From a virus: a stretch of DNA of 64,000 bases. The stretch covers positions 62,001 through 126,000 of the IMG/VR virus record IMGVR_UViG_3300040771_000271; one strand, written 5' to 3'. Below are positions 45,144-53,177 of the stretch, piece after piece. Both the position numbers and the translations under genes were made by a program. The notes under the pieces are model-generated. The model was not told the origin of the DNA and made no database searches. It was given only the letters and a program-made list of their open reading frames with translations. Positions within the stretch are counted from its first letter, which is position 1, and each line of letters begins with the position of its first letter.

Positions 45144-45756
45144 GTCTTCCAATAATTAATTTATCTTTTAAAATATCTTTTACCTGTTCAAATGAAAATA
45201 TACTGTATTCTCCAAACATATTATAGTAAGAATCAATTCCAACATCCATAGATTTATATTTATGGATTTCTTTTACTACGTCGCTTTCATCTGCATGTAG
45301 ATGTCCGTGTAAACTAATAGAACCATCATCTTGATAATTCCAGTTAAACATGGGGTAATGAGAGCAACATATAATTTGCCCCTCTATATTTAATTCTAAA
45401 TAATAGCCAATATACAATAACTTGTCAAACTGACAATCCTTTTCTACCTTTTTTAATTTACCTATGTTACAGTGATTACCAAATAAGATGATTACATTCT
45501 CGCAAACAATATCACTTAAAAATCTAGCGTATTGTTTTTCAGCCATCATTGTATCTCCCAATAAAACTAACAAGTCATTCTTACCAACTTTAGCGTTAAT
45601 TTCATCAGTAATGTATTTATTCATCCACTCTAAATTTTGAAAATTGCGTCCAAAATCTATAACCGCTTGATGATCTAAATGTAAATCAGAACTGAAGAAA
45701 ATATTATTAATCTCTAAAGTTTGTTTTGGATAACTTGTTAGTATTTTAACTTTCAT
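45133..45756 (-). CDS. calcineurin-like metallophosphoesterase of the RNA-repair trio
   Basis: 207 aa. Motifs in order: SSDLHLDH (D24, H26), LLGDT, LFGNHC, CSHYPMF, HGHLH and DVGID. These are the full metal-ligand set of the family. In the context of a 5'-kinase and an RNA ligase it may remove 2',3'-cyclic or 3'-phosphate ends. Exact substrate unknown. Confidence 0.75.
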   Translation of the reverse strand: MKVKILTSYPKQTLEINNIFFSSDLHLDHQAVIDFGRNFQNLEWMNKYITDEINAKVGKNDLLVLLGDTMMAEKQYARFLSDIVCENVIILFGNHCNIGKLKKVEKDCQFDKLLYIGYYLELNIEGQIICCSHYPMFNWNYQDDGSISLHGHLHADESDVVKEIHKYKSMDVGIDSYYNMFGEYSIFSFEQVKDILKDKLIIGRHEN

Positions 45757-45759
45757 AAT

Positions 45760-47022
45760 TTATGATTCTTTTTCTTCTACTTCATTTTCTTGGTCATCAC
45801 TTTCCATCTTAATAAAATTTGGTGACTTCAATTTAAATATTTCATCAGTTTCTCTTATTCTAACACAAATACCTTCATCAATCTTACAATCACTGTAACT
45901 TTTGTTCAGATAAGTTTGTTGTAAATAGCCTAATAAACTGCTATCATCTACAACCATTTCTTTAATCTTACCTATAAAATACTCTTGAACATGATTTAAA
46001 CCATATTTTTCACAGTATTTTTTTACTTGTTCCCAAGAAAACTCTATAACATTACCATCAATTGAAGTTTGAGTGATTCTATAAATATGAATCCCGTACT
46101 CTTGATTGTAAGTAAATTTATCTCCTTGAATACCTTTACCTACTATTTCTGCATATATTGAAACTCCTTTTTCTACTGTATGTCCAATCTCTTTATAAGC
46201 TCTTGCCCAAATATCAGAAGTATAGTAGCTTGGATTTGGAGTTTCCCATTTGTTAGTTTGAGATTCAATCCCTTTAGGAAGTCTTCCTCTAGGTTTGCCA
46301 CTCGACCATATAATACCATATTCTGACGTTGGAGTTTCCGCACCAAAAAACTTAAAAACTTTTTCTTTAAAAGCCAACTGTTTATTTATTAAAACATTAG
46401 ATAATATTAAAGAAGAACCATGTAACTTTCTTGTTATAACTACTTCAGTTTCTTGTGTAAATTTATCTTGATGCTTTACAAAATGCTCTGTTTCATGGTG
46501 AAAACGAAACTGTGACTCTAAAATTAAGTCTTTAAGTTTATTTGTCTTTACTGTTTTTTGACCGCCTTGACTAGACTCCCTAACTGCAACAACATACTTC
46601 TCACAAATAGAAATACCATCAATATCTGTAAACTCATCTCCTAATTTTAACCAACTCACATTATTTAAAAAATAAAATAGACTATCTAAAGGAAGTAACA
46701 TACCATCTGATATAATACCTCTTAATTTTATACTTTTAACTCTAGACTGCTTAGAACTTATAAAACCACGTTTTGTGGTATCTAAATTGTTTTCTTCTTT
46801 ATCATACAAATTATTCATTTTACAATAATCAGCTGATAATTTTGTGCCACTACAAAAGTAAAGCATTTTAGACCCAACTTGTGTTGTTTTAGGTACGACA
46901 ACATTATTTCCATTTATCACTGTTCTAACAATCGCATCTGCTCCCTCAATAGGAAACAAATCTTTAATCTCTACTACTGAGCAAGCGTAATTTTTACTTC
47001 CCTCTTTAATTTCTAATTTCAT
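45760..47022 (-). CDS. RNA ligase, DRB0094-like
   Basis: 420 aa. The adenylated lysine lies in VITRKLHGSSL (K199, motif KxHG), with SIYAEIVGKG (motif III-like), EGICVRIRE (motif IV-like) and EIFKLKSPN (motif V). The N-terminal 110 residues (LFPIEGADAI, VVVPKTTQVG) match the extra domain of the DRB0094-type RNA ligases. The protein seals RNA nicks or ends using ATP. Beside a kinase and phosphatase this suggests an anti-anticodon-nuclease repair module. Confidence 0.8.
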   Translation of the reverse strand: MKLEIKEGSKNYACSVVEIKDLFPIEGADAIVRTVINGNNVVVPKTTQVGSKMLYFCSGTKLSADYCKMNNLYDKEENNLDTTKRGFISSKQSRVKSIKLRGIISDGMLLPLDSLFYFLNNVSWLKLGDEFTDIDGISICEKYVVAVRESSQGGQKTVKTNKLKDLILESQFRFHHETEHFVKHQDKFTQETEVVITRKLHGSSLILSNVLINKQLAFKEKVFKFFGAETPTSEYGIIWSSGKPRGRLPKGIESQTNKWETPNPSYYTSDIWARAYKEIGHTVEKGVSIYAEIVGKGIQGDKFTYNQEYGIHIYRITQTSIDGNVIEFSWEQVKKYCEKYGLNHVQEYFIGKIKEMVVDDSSLLGYLQQTYLNKSYSDCKIDEGICVRIRETDEIFKLKSPNFIKMESDDQENEVEEKES

Positions 47023-47027
47023 AGTTT

Positions 47028-47201
47028 TTAATATATAATTATTTTTTTCTTACTTGTTAAATACCACAACCCATTTTCCTCATAATATCTACATGGTTTT
47101 ACAGCTTTACATGTGTTATAGTTTGTATTTATTATTCTCTCTAATTCCTCTCTAGCTTCCGCTTCAGAATTAAAGGCTCTTTTTTCTTTTCTATCTTCCA
47201 T
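47028..47201 (-). CDS. small Cys-containing protein
   Basis: 57 aa. MEDRKEKRAFNSEAEAREEL is helical; the CKAVKPCRYYEENGLWYL segment carries two Cys. The gap to the ligase gene is 5 bases, the gap upstream 9. Not recognised. Confidence 0.6.
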   Translation of the reverse strand: MEDRKEKRAFNSEAEAREELERIINTNYNTCKAVKPCRYYEENGLWYLTSKKKIIIY

Positions 47202-47210
47202 TAGCTATCT

Positions 47211-47408
47211 TCATAATATCATTTTTAAATATTCTTCAACACTTTCTATGTCTTGGAATGGTGTGTTAATTAAGTCTTGTCCTATTGTTTTTCGACGAAA
47301 TAAAAAATTAAAATAATAAACTGATTTAACAATATAAAACTCAGGTAACTCATACTTATCTCCTAAACAACGATACAAAGGATGTATCTCAAATACTACC
47401 CGTTTCAT
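47211..47408 (-). CDS. small hypothetical protein
   Basis: 65 aa, mixed alpha/beta, overlapping the upstream gene by 4 bases. Not recognised. Confidence 0.5.
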   Translation of the reverse strand: MKRVVFEIHPLYRCLGDKYELPEFYIVKSVYYFNFLFRRKTIGQDLINTPFQDIESVEEYLKMIL

Positions 47409-47692
47409 TTATTTTTTACTATTTCTATTAATTTATTTAAACAAGTTATTTCAGATTCTTCGTAAGTATCCCAAGAGTCTTTACCCCACTTAAAGTATCT
47501 CATTTTCCAAATATACTTACCAGACTTATACCAGTCTCCTGTCTTAATTTCTTCATCAGAAGTAATATAAATGTTTTGGTTTTTAAAATGCTCACCACCA
47601 ATAGGTCTATCAGTTATAGTTAATTTATTGTTATCTACGTCTATAAATAACTTACTCGGTTTATCTGTTGGTAATAAAAATATATTCTTCAT
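47405..47692 (-). CDS. small hypothetical protein
   Basis: 95 aa, beta-rich (KLTITDRPIGGEHFKNQNIY). Familiar from Bacteroidota phages, with no known role. First gene after promoter copy 3. Confidence 0.55.
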   Translation of the reverse strand: MKNIFLLPTDKPSKLFIDVDNNKLTITDRPIGGEHFKNQNIYITSDEEIKTGDWYKSGKYIWKMRYFKWGKDSWDTYEESEITCLNKLIEIVKNK

Positions 47693-47718
47693 AGTGTTAT
47701 TGTTTTAAATTTCTTTTA

Positions 47719-47749
47719 CAAATATATGTATTATTTTCCATTCCCGCAA
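47719..47749 (-). promoter_or_regulatory. Bacteroidota-type promoter, copy 3 of a repeated cassette
   Basis: Minus strand TTG (47749-47747), 20 bases, TATATTTG (47726-47719), in the same roughly 50-base cassette as at 32931 and 37679. It lies just behind the nrdA terminator. Confidence 0.9.
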
Positions 47750-47771
47750 GAAAAACTTAATAAAAATAAAA

Positions 47772-47796
47772 AAGACCCACTTTTTAGGTGAGTCTT
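47772..47796 (-). terminator. intrinsic terminator after nrdA
   Basis: AAGACCCAC (47772-47780) pairs with GTGAGTCTT (47788-47796) with one G-U pair, followed on the minus strand by TTTTTTATTTTT. It ends the NrdBA transcript. Confidence 0.9.
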
Positions 47797-47820
47797 AGTC
47801 TTGTTGTTTATTTGTATAAT

Positions 47821-49479
47821 TTATCCAGCACAACTGTCACATTCTAGTATTGACTTTCTTGTAAAGTTTTGAGCCGCATTCTGATTCAATTGATAATACA
47901 AAGTTTTTACACCCATTTCATGTGCTTTTAAGTAGTAATCACTAACTTCTTTAGCAGATGTACCAAAAGGAATCATAGTATTAAATGAAATACCTTGGTC
48001 AATAAACTTTGTTCTAGTGGCATTTTGTATTAAAAGTTCCATAGGACTTACTTCAGGAAAAGTTTTAAAAACAGATCTTTCTATATCAGTTAAAAAACTT
48101 AAGTGTTGAACTGAACCATTATTGTTCTTAATACTTTCCCAAACATGTTCTGTGTTTTTACCTTTACTTTTTAATAACTCTTCTAAGAATACATTTTTTT
48201 GAGAGTGTTTTGATTTAGCTAAAGCCTTAATAAAGTAGTTACTATAAACGGGCTCTATACTTTGAGACCATTGTCCAACAATTTCACTACTTGAAGTGTT
48301 AGGAGCAATAGCATTTAAAGTGACATGTCTTCTCTTGTATTTATCATCTTTTAACATAGGAGCTTTCCCATATTCCAAAGCCATCTTTTCAGAAGCTTTA
48401 TAAGACATCTCTCTAAGCTTACCAAATATCTCTGTATTTTTAAACTTAGCTTCCATACTTTCTAAAGGAATCATATTCATCTGTAAGTAAGAGTGGTATC
48501 CACTAGCTCCAATACCAACTGCCATTTGATCCTTTGCAAATCTAACAGTTCGTTGCATTAAAGGATTGTCTTCATTTTTAGCTATAAAATCTAATAAAAA
48601 AGTATCTAAAAGATTAAGTAAAACTTCTACAGCATCTGTATCTTTCCACTCATCAAAGTGTACTAGATTCATAGCTCCAATACAACAGACAAAAGTGTTT
48701 TTATGATCATTATTTAAAAGTATCTCAGTACATAAATTACTGTTATTTACATACTTACCTAATTCTTTGTAAATATCAGGTCTGTTGTTATTAACATTGT
48801 CTTTAAACATTATATAAGGAAACCCTGTCTCAAACTTCTTCTTAATTATTTTAGCCCAAATATTCCTTTTATCAATATCTCCTTCTTTTAACTGTCTTAT
48901 CCATTCATCTCCTATTTTTACTGCAAAAGGCACTTCATGTATATCAGAAGTTTTATCTTTAATAGTCAAAAACTTATCAATGTCTGGGTGTTCAACATCT
49001 AAATAAGCTGCAAACTTACCTCTTCTACTTCTTTGACTAATCCAACTAGTCGTATCTTGAAGTCTTTTTACATATCTCATAACTCCATCAGCAAAACCTC
49101 CGCCCGTTATTGGTGCACCTTCTTTTCTAATGGCAGAAAGATCTCCTGAAGTCCCTCCTCCAATTTTTGACAGCATTCCAACTTCAGCGTCTGTAAATAA
49201 TAGCCCTTCTACAGAGTCCTCTGCATAGCTCCCAAAACAGGAAATCGCACTTTCTTTTTTATCTAAATAATTAGTTATACCTGGCGTAGGAAGTAAAAAC
49301 CAACCTCTTGATAAATAGTCTAAAAACTTTTCAGAATAACCTTTTTTATCTAAAATACCCTCTGCTTTATCCCCTATTTTTTTAAAGTGCTCTATTTCGT
49401 CTCCTTTTATGTACCCGTTTTGTAAGAATAATTTACTTTGTTCATTTAACCAATACCACTTTTCAAATTCTTTTTTCAT
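47821..49479 (-). CDS. nrdA: ribonucleotide reductase large subunit, compact
   Basis: 552 aa, short for the family (E. coli NrdA is about 760) and lacking the N-terminal ATP-cone. The catalytic parts are kept: C81 in SAISCFGS (redox Cys, cf. C225), NSNLCTEI with N248, C250 and E252 (radical site), C265/C266 (partner Cys), the KTLYY tyrosines near residue 521, and a C-terminal CDSC (547-550) for thioredoxin re-reduction. Converts NDPs to dNDPs with NrdB. Absence of the ATP-cone implies no allosteric shut-off by dATP through that domain, useful for a phage. Confidence 0.9.
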   Translation of the reverse strand: MKKEFEKWYWLNEQSKLFLQNGYIKGDEIEHFKKIGDKAEGILDKKGYSEKFLDYLSRGWFLLPTPGITNYLDKKESAISCFGSYAEDSVEGLLFTDAEVGMLSKIGGGTSGDLSAIRKEGAPITGGGFADGVMRYVKRLQDTTSWISQRSRRGKFAAYLDVEHPDIDKFLTIKDKTSDIHEVPFAVKIGDEWIRQLKEGDIDKRNIWAKIIKKKFETGFPYIMFKDNVNNNRPDIYKELGKYVNNSNLCTEILLNNDHKNTFVCCIGAMNLVHFDEWKDTDAVEVLLNLLDTFLLDFIAKNEDNPLMQRTVRFAKDQMAVGIGASGYHSYLQMNMIPLESMEAKFKNTEIFGKLREMSYKASEKMALEYGKAPMLKDDKYKRRHVTLNAIAPNTSSSEIVGQWSQSIEPVYSNYFIKALAKSKHSQKNVFLEELLKSKGKNTEHVWESIKNNNGSVQHLSFLTDIERSVFKTFPEVSPMELLIQNATRTKFIDQGISFNTMIPFGTSAKEVSDYYLKAHEMGVKTLYYQLNQNAAQNFTRKSILECDSCAG

Positions 49480-49494
49480 TTTTATTATTAATTT

Positions 49495-50478
49495 TTAAAA
49501 CAACGAATCAGCCGAAATATCTTGCTGACCTATTGTATAATTTGGAGATTGTACATCAAAAAAATCTACTCTTACATCTAAAATTCTTTCTTCTTCAAAC
49601 CATTTTGTAGATTCACCTAATTGATTTACATCTATTTCAAACATACTTTCTATACCTATAGCATTTAAAGCTTTATTAAAGCGGTCTTGAATAAACAACT
49701 CTACATCATTTTTAGATATAAAATCTAAGTCTTCGCCATCAAATATCCAATCTATAATCTTTAATTCTGCATCATAAGCTTTTTTACATGCTCTTCTAAT
49801 CTTATTATAGAAATCTTCATTAAACCATTCAGGGTATTCTTTCTTAATAATGTTGATAAGAGCCACACCAAACTGAAAATGCACATCTTCTTCTTTAGCT
49901 GTAGCCATGATGATATTGTCGATAGTTTTAAGTTTCTGTCTTTTTTGGCAAAAAGATTTAACAATATAGAACTGACTAAATAAAGAACACGACTCTATAA
50001 AAGAACTAAACAATAATAAATTTAATACATAATTTTCCCTTTTGTTCTCAGAAGCTCCTTTTATATACTTTGTAAGGTATTCTACCCTTCCTTCTATAAC
50101 AGGTTCTTTTAAAGCTTTTGCAAACTCATTTTCTAAACCTAATCTCGTAAGTAGCTCACTATAAGCTTCTTGGTGAATAATTTCATTCATAGCAAAGGTG
50201 TATCCTACCATATAAACTTCTGGTTTAGGTAAATTATCACCAACTTTACCCCAAAAAGTTTTAACAGAAACCTCAATTTGAGAGATAGCTAATAAGGCTC
50301 TTTTTATAACTCCTCGTTCTTTATCAGTTAATACATTGTGATAATCGCTTACATCTCTATCTAATCTTTCTCTGAATTCATCTACATACCATATAGTGCC
50401 TCGAATGGCGTTCATGTAGTGTAGTAATTCTGGATACTCATAGGGCTTAACTGCAACCCTCTTGTCAAAAATACTCAT
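49495..50478 (-). CDS. nrdB: ribonucleotide reductase small subunit
   Basis: 327 aa, normal family length. Di-iron ligands: E69, E99, H102, E162, E197 and H200, with the radical tyrosine Y106 in NEIIHQEAY. A C-terminal acidic tail (IGQQDISADSLF) mediates binding to NrdA. It is 15 bases upstream of nrdA. The gene itself is intact, although an endonuclease-gene relic sits just upstream (50498-50590). Confidence 0.95.
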   Translation of the reverse strand: MSIFDKRVAVKPYEYPELLHYMNAIRGTIWYVDEFRERLDRDVSDYHNVLTDKERGVIKRALLAISQIEVSVKTFWGKVGDNLPKPEVYMVGYTFAMNEIIHQEAYSELLTRLGLENEFAKALKEPVIEGRVEYLTKYIKGASENKRENYVLNLLLFSSFIESCSLFSQFYIVKSFCQKRQKLKTIDNIIMATAKEEDVHFQFGVALINIIKKEYPEWFNEDFYNKIRRACKKAYDAELKIIDWIFDGEDLDFISKNDVELFIQDRFNKALNAIGIESMFEIDVNQLGESTKWFEEERILDVRVDFFDVQSPNYTIGQQDISADSLF

Positions 50479-50497
50479 TTATTTAATTGTTTTATAG

Positions 50498-50590
50498 TTA
50501 TAAATTTGTTATGTCTACTTCGTAATTTATTAATGCTTGATAAACTTGGTCTGTTATCTTATCCTTCCAAATATTTGCTACTTCTTTTAT
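50498..50590 (-). pseudogene. relic of an HNH endonuclease gene C-terminus
   Basis: Minus-strand codons read KEVANIWKDKITD then QVYQALINYEV, DITNL and a stop. In 27 aligned positions about 20 match the last residues of the endonuclease at 26025 (identical QVYQALINYEV, then E/D-IT). No upstream part of that gene remains and the flanking frame is broken. A decayed copy left from homing at the nrdB locus. Confidence 0.75.
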
Positions 50591-50630
50591 GTGAGCTCTT
50601 TAATCTTTTCATATATTTTTGGTGGTAAAA

Positions 50631-50660
50631 AAATCCTCAACGAATTAACGTTGAGGATTT
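50631..50660 (-). terminator. strong intrinsic terminator
   Basis: Perfect 12-bp stem AAATCCTCAACG/CGTTGAGGATTT with a 6-base loop, followed by seven T on the minus strand. It ends a leftward transcript reaching it from 50815 or beyond, before nrdB. Confidence 0.85.
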
Positions 50661-50740
50661 GTATTTATTTGAACTCTCAGCACTCGTTAAAGTCTACTGT
50701 AATTCAGGTGTCTCGGACAACCTCTTATATAATGTTTTGT
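50661..50740 (-). ncRNA. structured intergenic RNA candidate before the terminator
   Basis: Directly 5' of the terminator (minus strand) lie AGGTTGTC-CGA-GACACCT (one bulge) and a CAGTA/TGCTG stem with a 12-base loop. The layout of folded element, terminator, gene resembles an attenuator or riboswitch, or a remnant of an intron with the nearby endonuclease relic. It does not match a tRNA. No family assigned. Confidence 0.4.
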
Positions 50741-50814
50741 AAAAGTACAATATTTATATTGAATTATAAAATAGATTATACTTTAGTTTTTAAATTAAAG
50801 TATGTCTAATTTTT

Positions 50815-51054
50815 TTATAAATCTTGATTACTAAACCATCTTAAAAATTTATTTGTAAAACTTATTTTTTTAAAAGGGTACCCAACGATTAAAAATAAAA
50901 TACCTACAATAAAATTACCAAAAGGAATAAACCACAGTATATTTAATTTTACATCTTTTTTAAGCCAATCATGCCAAATATATTGCATTCTAAAAGCATA
51001 TCGGCAAAGAAAAATAGAACCAATGTAAAATAATATTAAAATTGCTATTATCAT
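50815..51054 (-). CDS. membrane protein
   Basis: 79 aa with hydrophobic helices at about 2-17 and 38-59. Start and end spacing fit the operon. Unknown function. Confidence 0.55.
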   Translation of the reverse strand: MIIAILILFYIGSIFLCRYAFRMQYIWHDWLKKDVKLNILWFIPFGNFIVGILFLIVGYPFKKISFTNKFLRWFSNQDL

Positions 51055-51056
51055 AA

Positions 51057-51263
51057 TTAAAATATTTTATAGTTCCAATTTATTTTATCTAAAAAGTAAA
51101 CAAGTGCAATAATTAAGAATACAAGTTTACCACAAAATATCATCCAATATGAAAAACTTCTACCTATTGAATATTTTTCAAAACCTAACTTTTTAATGTT
51201 TATAAAAGCTTCTATTAATATCGCAATCATAATAATACCTAATACTAAATCTCCTAATGTCAT
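51057..51263 (-). CDS. membrane protein
   Basis: 68 aa, helices at about 4-20 and 38-58. Two-base spacing with its neighbours. Unknown function; possibly acts in the host envelope. Confidence 0.55.
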   Translation of the reverse strand: MTLGDLVLGIIMIAILIEAFINIKKLGFEKYSIGRSFSYWMIFCGKLVFLIIALVYFLDKINWNYKIF

Positions 51264-51265
51264 AA

Positions 51266-51595
51266 TTAAAATTGTTTAAAATTTCTATCTAAATCTTCTA
51301 TAATACTTAATAGTTTATCTTCCTTACTAATTATCTCTTCTAAAGTTTTACACTTATTTAAGGATTTTTCTACATAGTATCTTAAAGCTTGCGCTACTCT
51401 TGTATGGTATGTTTTACTTTCATATAAGTAGTCTTCTTTTTCTCCTGTTTTAATTGTTTTGCCGTTTTCTTTTACGGTTTTATCTCTTTGTCTTGTCTCT
51501 GAGAAAGTTAGGACTAATCCATAATCCCCATCTGAGGTTAAATCCCAATTAAGGTCTAACTCTATTTTACTTTTTTGTGTGAAAACTTTATTCAT
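51266..51595 (-). CDS. hypothetical protein
   Basis: 109 aa. The start (KIELDLNWDLTSDGDYGLVLTFSE) is beta-rich, the rest helical with a basic stretch (ETRQRDKTVKENGK). Possible nucleic-acid binder; not recognised. Confidence 0.5.
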   Translation of the reverse strand: MNKVFTQKSKIELDLNWDLTSDGDYGLVLTFSETRQRDKTVKENGKTIKTGEKEDYLYESKTYHTRVAQALRYYVEKSLNKCKTLEEIISKEDKLLSIIEDLDRNFKQF

Positions 51596-51600
51596 AATGT

Positions 51601-51819
51601 TTAATTTAAAATGTTAAAATATTTAGCCCAAAATAAAGATTGATAAAAAAGAGATACATAGACTCCCCAATAACCAACAAACTTTAACCATGTAGGAGTT
51701 TTAATAGTAAAGGCTTCTGTAAAAGTCTCTAAACTTTTTGTAAATAGTGTTGTATGTGATAGTAAGTATATTACTCCAAATACAAATGTAAAACTGAATA
51801 AGAATTCTGTTGTTGTCAT
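51601..51819 (-). CDS. membrane protein
   Basis: 72 aa, hydrophobic segments at about 4-23 and 45-65. First gene after the promoter at 51840. Confidence 0.55.
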   Translation of the reverse strand: MTTTEFLFSFTFVFGVIYLLSHTTLFTKSLETFTEAFTIKTPTWLKFVGYWGVYVSLFYQSLFWAKYFNILN

Positions 51820-51839
51820 AGTTTTAAGTTTTTGTTGTG

Positions 51840-51870
51840 CAAATATATAATATTAATTTTAATTCCGCAA
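51840..51870 (-). promoter_or_regulatory. Bacteroidota-type promoter
   Basis: Minus strand TTG (51870-51868), 20 bases, TATATTTG (51847-51840). Drives the membrane-protein operon toward nrdB. Confidence 0.85.
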
Positions 51871-51954
51871 ATAAAAAATAAAGAAACAGAAGATTTTATA
51901 ACTCTTTAAATTACCTCTCCTAAAATAGTATATCCGACTTATTCGCTTTGTCCT

Positions 51955-52040
51955 CTATAAAACCCCTCACGATTGGGTTTATCTGTTTCTTTAAAATACA
52001 ACTTACAAGACAGCTTCTCTTGTCAATCACTAGGTTGACA
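51955..52040 (-). ncRNA. folded DNA downstream of the HNH gene
   Basis: Three hairpins follow one another: AAACCC/GGGTTT (about 51960-51980), CAAGA/TCTTG (52006-52022) and TGTCAA/TTGACA (52021-52040, overlapping by two bases). No coding frame of interest. Together with the block at 52576-52725 it flanks the HNH gene on both sides; a candidate self-splicing element. Confidence 0.4.
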
Positions 52041-52067
52041 CCTCTTTTGCTGAGATATAAGACTGTT

Positions 52068-52562
52068 TTAACTATATTTTGCATTGTTTAGTATAAAGTG
52101 TAAAGTCCCTTTAGAGGATATTTCAAAGTTTTCCATTGTTTGTTTATAGCTTTTGCAATTTTTGTAAAAATCTTTTACTTCAGTAGCGTTGTACTTTCTC
52201 CATTTATCTGTAGCATTTAAAGAGTATTTTAATCTTTTTTCTGCTGGATTGTCATTTACATTTTCTTTTTGAGTACCTATTAAAATATTGTCCCAACTAC
52301 AATCTGTTTTTATGTTATTTTTATGTCTTACAACTGTATTTTTTTCAAATATTCTTTCTCCATACTTTTGATAGGCTTGTAATCTGTGCCAAGATATCGG
52401 GAAAGGTTCTCCAAACACCCTAGTTGAGAATATTGGATACCCATCATTATTTAGTATTCTTAATTCTATTAAATTAAATGGGGTTTGTAGTTTTACACCA
52501 CATGTACTTATCCTATATCCTAATTTGTATGCCTGTAATAAGGCTTCATTGCTTTTACTCAT
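52068..52562 (-). CDS. HNH endonuclease (HNH_3-type)
   Basis: 164 aa. HNH core: SWHRLQAYQKYG near residue 57 (first His), VVRHKNNIKTDCSWDN near residues 78-93 and ILIGTQKENVND. This order is typical of intron- or free-standing phage endonucleases. The C-terminal tail (WRKYNATEVKDFY) looks like a helix-turn-helix-like DNA-binding motif. It is embedded between two strongly folded non-coding blocks, which suggests an intron-borne gene. Confidence 0.85.
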   Translation of the reverse strand: MSKSNEALLQAYKLGYRISTCGVKLQTPFNLIELRILNNDGYPIFSTRVFGEPFPISWHRLQAYQKYGERIFEKNTVVRHKNNIKTDCSWDNILIGTQKENVNDNPAEKRLKYSLNATDKWRKYNATEVKDFYKNCKSYKQTMENFEISSKGTLHFILNNAKYS

Positions 52563-52575
52563 ATTTTAAAAATTT

Positions 52576-52725
52576 ACCGCGATTGTGCGGTCACTATATC
52601 ATAGTCCGAGGTAGCGTGCTGTTATTCAAATGAAAACAGCCTCGTTTCTTAAAACCTTGTAGCCTGACCTTTCAGGCAGTATATGTCGATATTAATTTCA
52701 CGTGTCGTTACATAGTACAAGGTTT
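52576..52725 (-). ncRNA. dense hairpin block upstream of the HNH gene
   Basis: Five pairings within 150 bases: ACCGC/GCGGT (52576-52591), ACTAT/ATAGT (52593-52605), CGAGG-CTGTT/AACAG-CCTCG (52606-52644), GCCTGA/TCAGGC (52662-52677) and an enclosing 10-bp AAACCTTGTA/TACAAGGTTT (52652-52661 with 52716-52725). The GC content is higher than in the genes. This is more structure than chance allows in such AT-rich DNA; a ribozyme, intron or regulatory RNA is likely, family not assigned. Confidence 0.5.
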
Positions 52726-52731
52726 ATATTT

Positions 52732-53160
52732 TTATTCTACTAAGTGCTGAAAAACTTCAACGATTTTTGTTTCAGAAACGGAGGGAATAGAAAAATCCAT
52801 TGTTCCTTTCATAGTAATAACAGTATTTTCATAGGCTTGTTTAGCGTTGTTTGCTTGAACTAGTATATATACATTTTGTCTTTTTTCCTTTCCAGAATCT
52901 TCGTCAAAAAACAGTAGTGAAACTTTCGACTTAAACCACTTATCAGTATCTTCAAAAGCAGTAATCTCTGAATAGTTGGTGAGTTTAATATTTACTACTT
53001 TAAAATCTTCTCCTACATAAATCTTCATTTGTTCATTAATATTGCTTTCTGCTTCACTAAATGATAAAGCACTAACTATGTAACTTTCTGTCACTACTTT
53101 GTTAACTCCTTGCTCGTCTGTTTTTCTAAATTTTACAGAACAATCGAAATATTTATTCAT
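52732..53160 (-). CDS. hypothetical protein
   Basis: 142 aa, apparently two similar halves of about 65 residues, each opening with the pattern (S/V)VKFRKTD..G or (S/K)VSLLFFDEDSGKE and followed by a helix (SEAESNINEQ / KQAYENTVIT). A duplicated small alpha/beta domain of unknown role, seen in other Bacteroidota phages. Confidence 0.6.
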   Translation of the reverse strand: MNKYFDCSVKFRKTDEQGVNKVVTESYIVSALSFSEAESNINEQMKIYVGEDFKVVNIKLTNYSEITAFEDTDKWFKSKVSLLFFDEDSGKEKRQNVYILVQANNAKQAYENTVITMKGTMDFSIPSVSETKIVEVFQHLVE

Positions 53161-53177
53161 ATTTATTGGTTTTTAAT

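Noticed and set aside
50660-50740. tRNA gene on the minus strand before nrdB
   Set aside because: The stretch has GTTCAAAT-like sequence and stems, but no 7-bp acceptor pairing, the T stem does not pair and the middle loop has 12 bases. Reported as a structured RNA instead.
50537-50809. 90-codon plus-strand gene
   Set aside because: It runs through the terminator hairpin and the endonuclease relic on the opposite strand and has no protein-like features; treated as spurious.
52563-52740. Confident group I intron call
   Set aside because: ATATAGT near a small hairpin resembles an S element, but the R element and P3/P7 pairings could not be traced; only a candidate is claimed.
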